Assembly (NCBI GenBank): GCA_000697335.1
Contig: JNEM01013909.1
Location: 1-13,280, forward strand
DNA: 13,280 nucleotides
Direction: 5' to 3'
Source of the DNA: Conidiobolus incongruus B7586
Taxonomy: Eukaryota > Entomophthoromycota > Entomophthoromycetes > Entomophthorales > Conidiobolaceae
In this document: piece after piece, positions 9,928 through 13,280 of the stretch
Layout of the letters: each line of letters starts with the position of its first letter
How positions within the stretch are numbered: position 1 is the stretch's first letter
The notes under the pieces: generated by a model
What the model was told of the DNA's origin: nothing
The model's database searches: none
What the model saw: only the letters and a program-made list of their open reading frames with translations
Made by a program: the position numbers and the translations under genes

Positions 9928-11799
9928 CTAATTTCTGACTTTGATAGTGAGTTTCAAATCGTGAGGACGAGTAATAGTCATTGGAGATAGTCTCAAATTT
10001 GAATAATCAGGATTTTGTGGAGAAATTGAAAATTCAAATTTTTGCAAAAGCATTGCAATAGTGACTCGCTGTTCAATCATTGAGACTGTTGATCCAATAC
10101 CTAAAATATACATCAGTTAAATTTGAATTGTGTATCAATTATCATATATTTACAAGTTCTAGGTCCAGTAATAAAAGGTTGCCAATTGCGAGACTCTTCG
10201 CCAGTTAAATTAGAAAAGCGATCTGGATTGAATTCCTCAGGATTTTTGAAAGCTTTGGGATTGTGATGAATACCCCAAAGATGCAAAATCACTTGAGTTT
10301 TCTCTGGAACAGTAATACCGTTACTAAGAGTATAACGCTGGGATGCAATTCTCTCCATTTGAGTCGCTGTAGTCATAATTCTCATTGATTCTTTATTAAC
10401 TTGATCCATATAAGGCATGTTTTTCAATTGTTCTACAGTCGGGACAGTGACTTGATGGGGAAAATCCATTGCTTGTAATATTTGATCTCTTAATTTGTCT
10501 TGTATTTCCTATATATTTATTAGTTAAATCTTCACTATTTTGTATATGGTCAAATATACAGGGTAACGAGCTAAATAGTATAAAGTACTAGTTAAAGTAC
10601 TAGATGTAGTATCATGCCCTGCTAAGATGAATATTTTAATATTATCCTATAATGAAATTAATGGAAATTCAAATTCTGGATTTTGTAATATACCCTAATT
10701 TCATCTTTAGTTAAGTGAAATTCTTGGTTATTGTTATTGGATTCCATCAGAGCATCGATCAAATTTGGAGTTGATTTCACCTGATCTTTCTTATCACTGA
10801 GTCTTGATTCCATAATATTTTCAACTAATTTGTTATATTCATCGATATTTTTAGCGAGTTGAGATCTGCTAAAAAATGGAATTTGCTCCAAAAATGGCAA
10901 AAATATATATACGGGATTCACAATTTCATCAATTATATTTTGATACATGTGATATAAATGAGAATTGGGTTCTTTGACCGCCTAGTAAATTACATTAATA
11001 TTCATTTCAATATTTCGTATATTAAAAAGTACTTTAAAGTCAGTATCCATAATCAATTTTCCTAAAACATCCAAGGTCATTCTATAAAAAGCTTAATATA
11101 TGATAATATAGAGAATTATAAACAATTCACCTTTGAATTAAATCCATAATTTTGACTTCTTCTCCATCATTCTTCTGCCATTGTTGAATTACTTCATAAA
11201 CCGAATCTCCAATTATTTTTGGAGACCAGCTTTGGTTGAAGACTGGATTAATAATTTTACGATGTCTCTTCCAATCCTAATTGATATTTTAGTCACTGCA
11301 ATTTTGAATATAGCTAATATAATTACATGTCCATTGTTACTTGCGACTTGACTTTTACCAAAAAAATTCAAAATATTTACGTCGAAAAATTCCGTCAAAT
11401 TGGGTTTTTCAAAAATTTCTTTAAAATTAAAATAAACAATACTAGGTTTTATATTTAAAAATGAAATTTACCATGTTTATTGGAAACTTCTTTAGCGATT
11501 TGGGGATCTCCAATCAAAAGGGACCATCCAGTATAATCATACACCTAAAATTAGGTTCAATTAGTTTCATGTATAATACAATAAATTTCAAAATATACTC
11601 TAATAACTCCATATTTATTAATCAGAGGTTGCAAATATTTATTGAATTTAACTCTAAAGCACTTCTTTGACATGAATAATAATAAAATACTATAAATCGG
11701 GGCCGCTGGCACATTCTCCAACTCCTTTGGACATTTTAAAAGCTTATATAATTTCACGCCCAAGTAAACTGCAATAATAGCAATAAGATAATAAATCAT
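9928..11799 (-). CDS. Cytochrome P450 monooxygenase, nine exons, 487 aa (tandem paralogue)
   Basis: Haem-thiolate monooxygenase of the same family as its neighbour at 6581-8457; membrane-anchored by a hydrophobic N-terminus (IYYLIAIIAVYLG), substrate unknown. Exons (minus strand): 11599-11799, 11472-11544, 11327-11418, 11131-11276, 11033-11081, 10694-10981, 10560-10646, 10154-10508 and 9928-10100. All introns are GT-AG and 47-54 nt; the joined exons give 1464 nt with a TAG stop. Hallmarks are W124xxxR128, A292-G-H-D-T-T297, E352xxR355, PDRF at 407-410 and FITGPRTCIGS at 424-434, with haem-ligand Cys431. Every intron falls at the same place and phase as in the neighbour. Exon 8 is identical at 87 of 118 residues by hand count, so the two arose by tandem duplication some time ago. 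Charged or variable positions between motifs differ, which allows different substrates. The start is the only ATG that keeps the anchor. No damage is seen. Confidence 0.95.
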
Positions 11800-11844
11800 T
11801 TTTCGAATAATAGAATATATCTATTAATCATTCTTCTTACTTCT

Positions 11845-11851
11845 TTTTATA
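11845..11851 (-). promoter_or_regulatory. TATA-like box, second P450 gene
   Basis: TATAAAA (within CTATAAAAAG) on the minus strand starts 52 nt before the ATG at 11799, almost the same placement as in the neighbouring paralogue. It is the best core promoter candidate for this gene. Confidence 0.55.
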
Positions 11852-12620
11852 GTATTTTGAATTTTTCATCATAATTTGGTCAGTTGGATAAGTTTAGTAA
11901 TTTTTGGGTGTTGCCCAATTAGGAATAAAGGTTTTTGATTCTGAAATAAACATTAATCCTAAAATGATAAAGAGGATGCAGTGTTTTAATAAATATTAAA
12001 GTAATTTATGATAATTTTAACAATATCCGAATTTTGATGGAAATTAATAATAAAGCCAAATATCTCATTATCCTTTGATTGTCAAAAATCAATTTGTATA
12101 ATCAATTGTAAACAATGGAAATCTTACTTTATTCTAAATAGAATGAATTAAACATCATTAATAATGTTAATAAATGATTTGATAATTTATCAACAAATTG
12201 TAATAATTACCAATTATCACAAATTATTAATTTTTTGAGCTATAGATTATAAATGAAGTTTTTAATAAATAATTATTTATAAATGGTCATTGATACGAAA
12301 TTATAAGAATATATCTTGGATTATGGTAATGGGAAGTAGTTAATCGATTTTTTGGAACTAGATTTTAATCAAATTTTACTTTTATTCTCCATTAAACTCC
12401 TGAAAATATCTCTTTGTAATGATTTTTTGATTGGACCCTTTGATTAGTTATTATTCACATTTAACAATATATATTGGAAAATATTTACCAATGGTTATGA
12501 GCAATCCGTGTTGTTTCTTCAAAGCTTTAATGTATTTGATACTCGTTTATTTTGTGGGATAACGTAATTAAGCTGATTGCAACCAACAGTACAAGTGTTC
12601 ACTTATTTCTAGCCCTTTAA

Positions 12621-12634
12621 TACACCTAGGTGTA
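12621..12634. promoter_or_regulatory. 14-bp perfect palindrome TACACCTAGGTGTA
   Basis: A perfect 14-base dyad with a CACCTAGGTG core lies about 820 bases upstream of the second P450 start, in DNA otherwise poor in G and C. It has the form of a site for a dimeric DNA-binding protein, but I cannot name one. Its function is a guess. Confidence 0.3.
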
Positions 12635-13258
12635 ACTTGACAAATCCCAAGCTCAACAAAATATTATCACTCTGCTAAATTCATCAAATTTCCAAAACAT
12701 TGTGAAAATCTGATTTTAAATTATATTCTTTCCAACAATCAAAAAGTAATTTCCGAAAATAAAATTTAACAATTTATTAATCATTATTCTTTCACTGTTA
12801 TTTTAGTATATTTTTTGATAGTTATTAAAATCTAAATATTCATCATATTAATAATATATAATATAACATTATATATTAATTTTACCAAAAATCAGTATAA
12901 TTTAGAATTACAAAATTTTAAATTAATTTCACTTATATAAAAAAATATATTAATTTAATATAATATATATAATATTTTTATATCAAGCATTTGCAATAAT
13001 TTATAAATATTAGCTAATGATATAATGCTCTTAAAATATAATACTAAAAATTAATTAAAATAACTTAAGACTTTAGTAACAGGAAAAAATATCTTAATCT
13101 ATTAAATAATTATGTATATATTTTAACCAATTTTACTTAATTTATAAAAGCTTTAAAAATACCATTTATATATTATTAAGAGAGTTGATATATTTTATAT
13201 AATTTGACATAAAAGTTTTAATATTTTAAAATCATTATATAAAAGTAAATCAAGTTAA

Positions 13259-13274
13259 ATATATATATATATAT
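13259..13274. repeat. (AT)8 microsatellite
   Basis: Eight uninterrupted AT units lie near the right edge of the window. This is an ordinary simple repeat. Confidence 0.85.
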
Positions 13275-13280
13275 TCTATT

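Larger units (their letters stand above)
11852..13280. other. Upstream flank without a gene
   Basis: The near half should contain control sequence for the P450 gene ending at 11799. Composition is mixed up to about 12760 and includes a 14-bp palindrome at 12621-12634. From there to the right end the DNA is extremely AT-rich, with no CG and no reading frame. I see no third P450 copy, RNA gene or transposon terminus. Confidence 0.55.

Noticed and set aside
11213-11398. 61-aa minus-strand open frame as a separate gene
   Set aside because: Its first half is exon 3 of the second P450 gene; it then reads through intron 3 and continues in the wrong frame of exon 4.
11461-11670. 69-aa plus-strand open frame
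   Set aside because: It is antisense to exons 1 and 2 of the second P450 gene and is explained by the low stop density opposite coding DNA.
12500-12700. Possible small gene in the mixed-composition stretch upstream of the second P450
   Set aside because: The best open run is about 30 codons on the minus strand, without a start, splice context or recognisable motif.

Overview
The window looks like nuclear DNA of a very AT-rich fungus with tiny introns. The best guess is an arbuscular mycorrhizal fungus (Glomeromycotina, Rhizophagus-like). The reasons are the AT-rich intergenic DNA, compact GT-AG introns of about 50 nt, a tandem pair of microsomal P450 genes with a short N-terminal anchor, and a heavily decayed Ty3/gypsy element beside them. 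The organism assignment is an inference from style, not from a diagnostic marker.

Layout. 1-540 is featureless AT-rich DNA with an (AT)9 run. 541-6234 is one complete-length but thoroughly decayed Ty3/gypsy LTR retrotransposon, oriented on the minus strand, with two gap-free 392-bp LTRs (541-932 and 5843-6234). Reverse transcriptase and integrase C-terminal blocks can still be recognised. 6235-6580 is a short spacer. 6581-8457 (minus) and 9928-11799 (minus) are two intact cytochrome P450 genes of 490 and 487 aa. Each has nine exons and eight introns at the same positions and phases. Between them, 8458-9927 holds a promoter for the first gene, a GC-richer segment with exon-like plus-strand open pieces (about 9290-9720) and a small CCAAATT tandem repeat. 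11800-13280 is the promoter side of the second P450 gene, a perfect 14-bp palindrome, and AT-rich DNA fading into another CpG-free zone.

How it fits together. The two P450s are tandem paralogues transcribed in the same direction. Each has its own TATA-like box about 50 nt before its ATG and its own AATAAA just after its stop, so they look like independent transcription units. Both keep all the P450 hallmarks (C-helix WxxxR, AGHDTT, ExxR, PDRF and FxxGPRTCIG), so both are likely active membrane-bound haem monooxygenases. Their substrate cannot be read from sequence. The retroelement next door is a fossil whose two LTRs differ almost only by transitions, and from the left edge to about 6620 I found no CG dinucleotide. 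This suggests methylation- or RIP-like decay that stops at the 3' end of the first P450 gene. I see no CRISPR array, tRNA, rRNA or clearly novel multi-gene system here.
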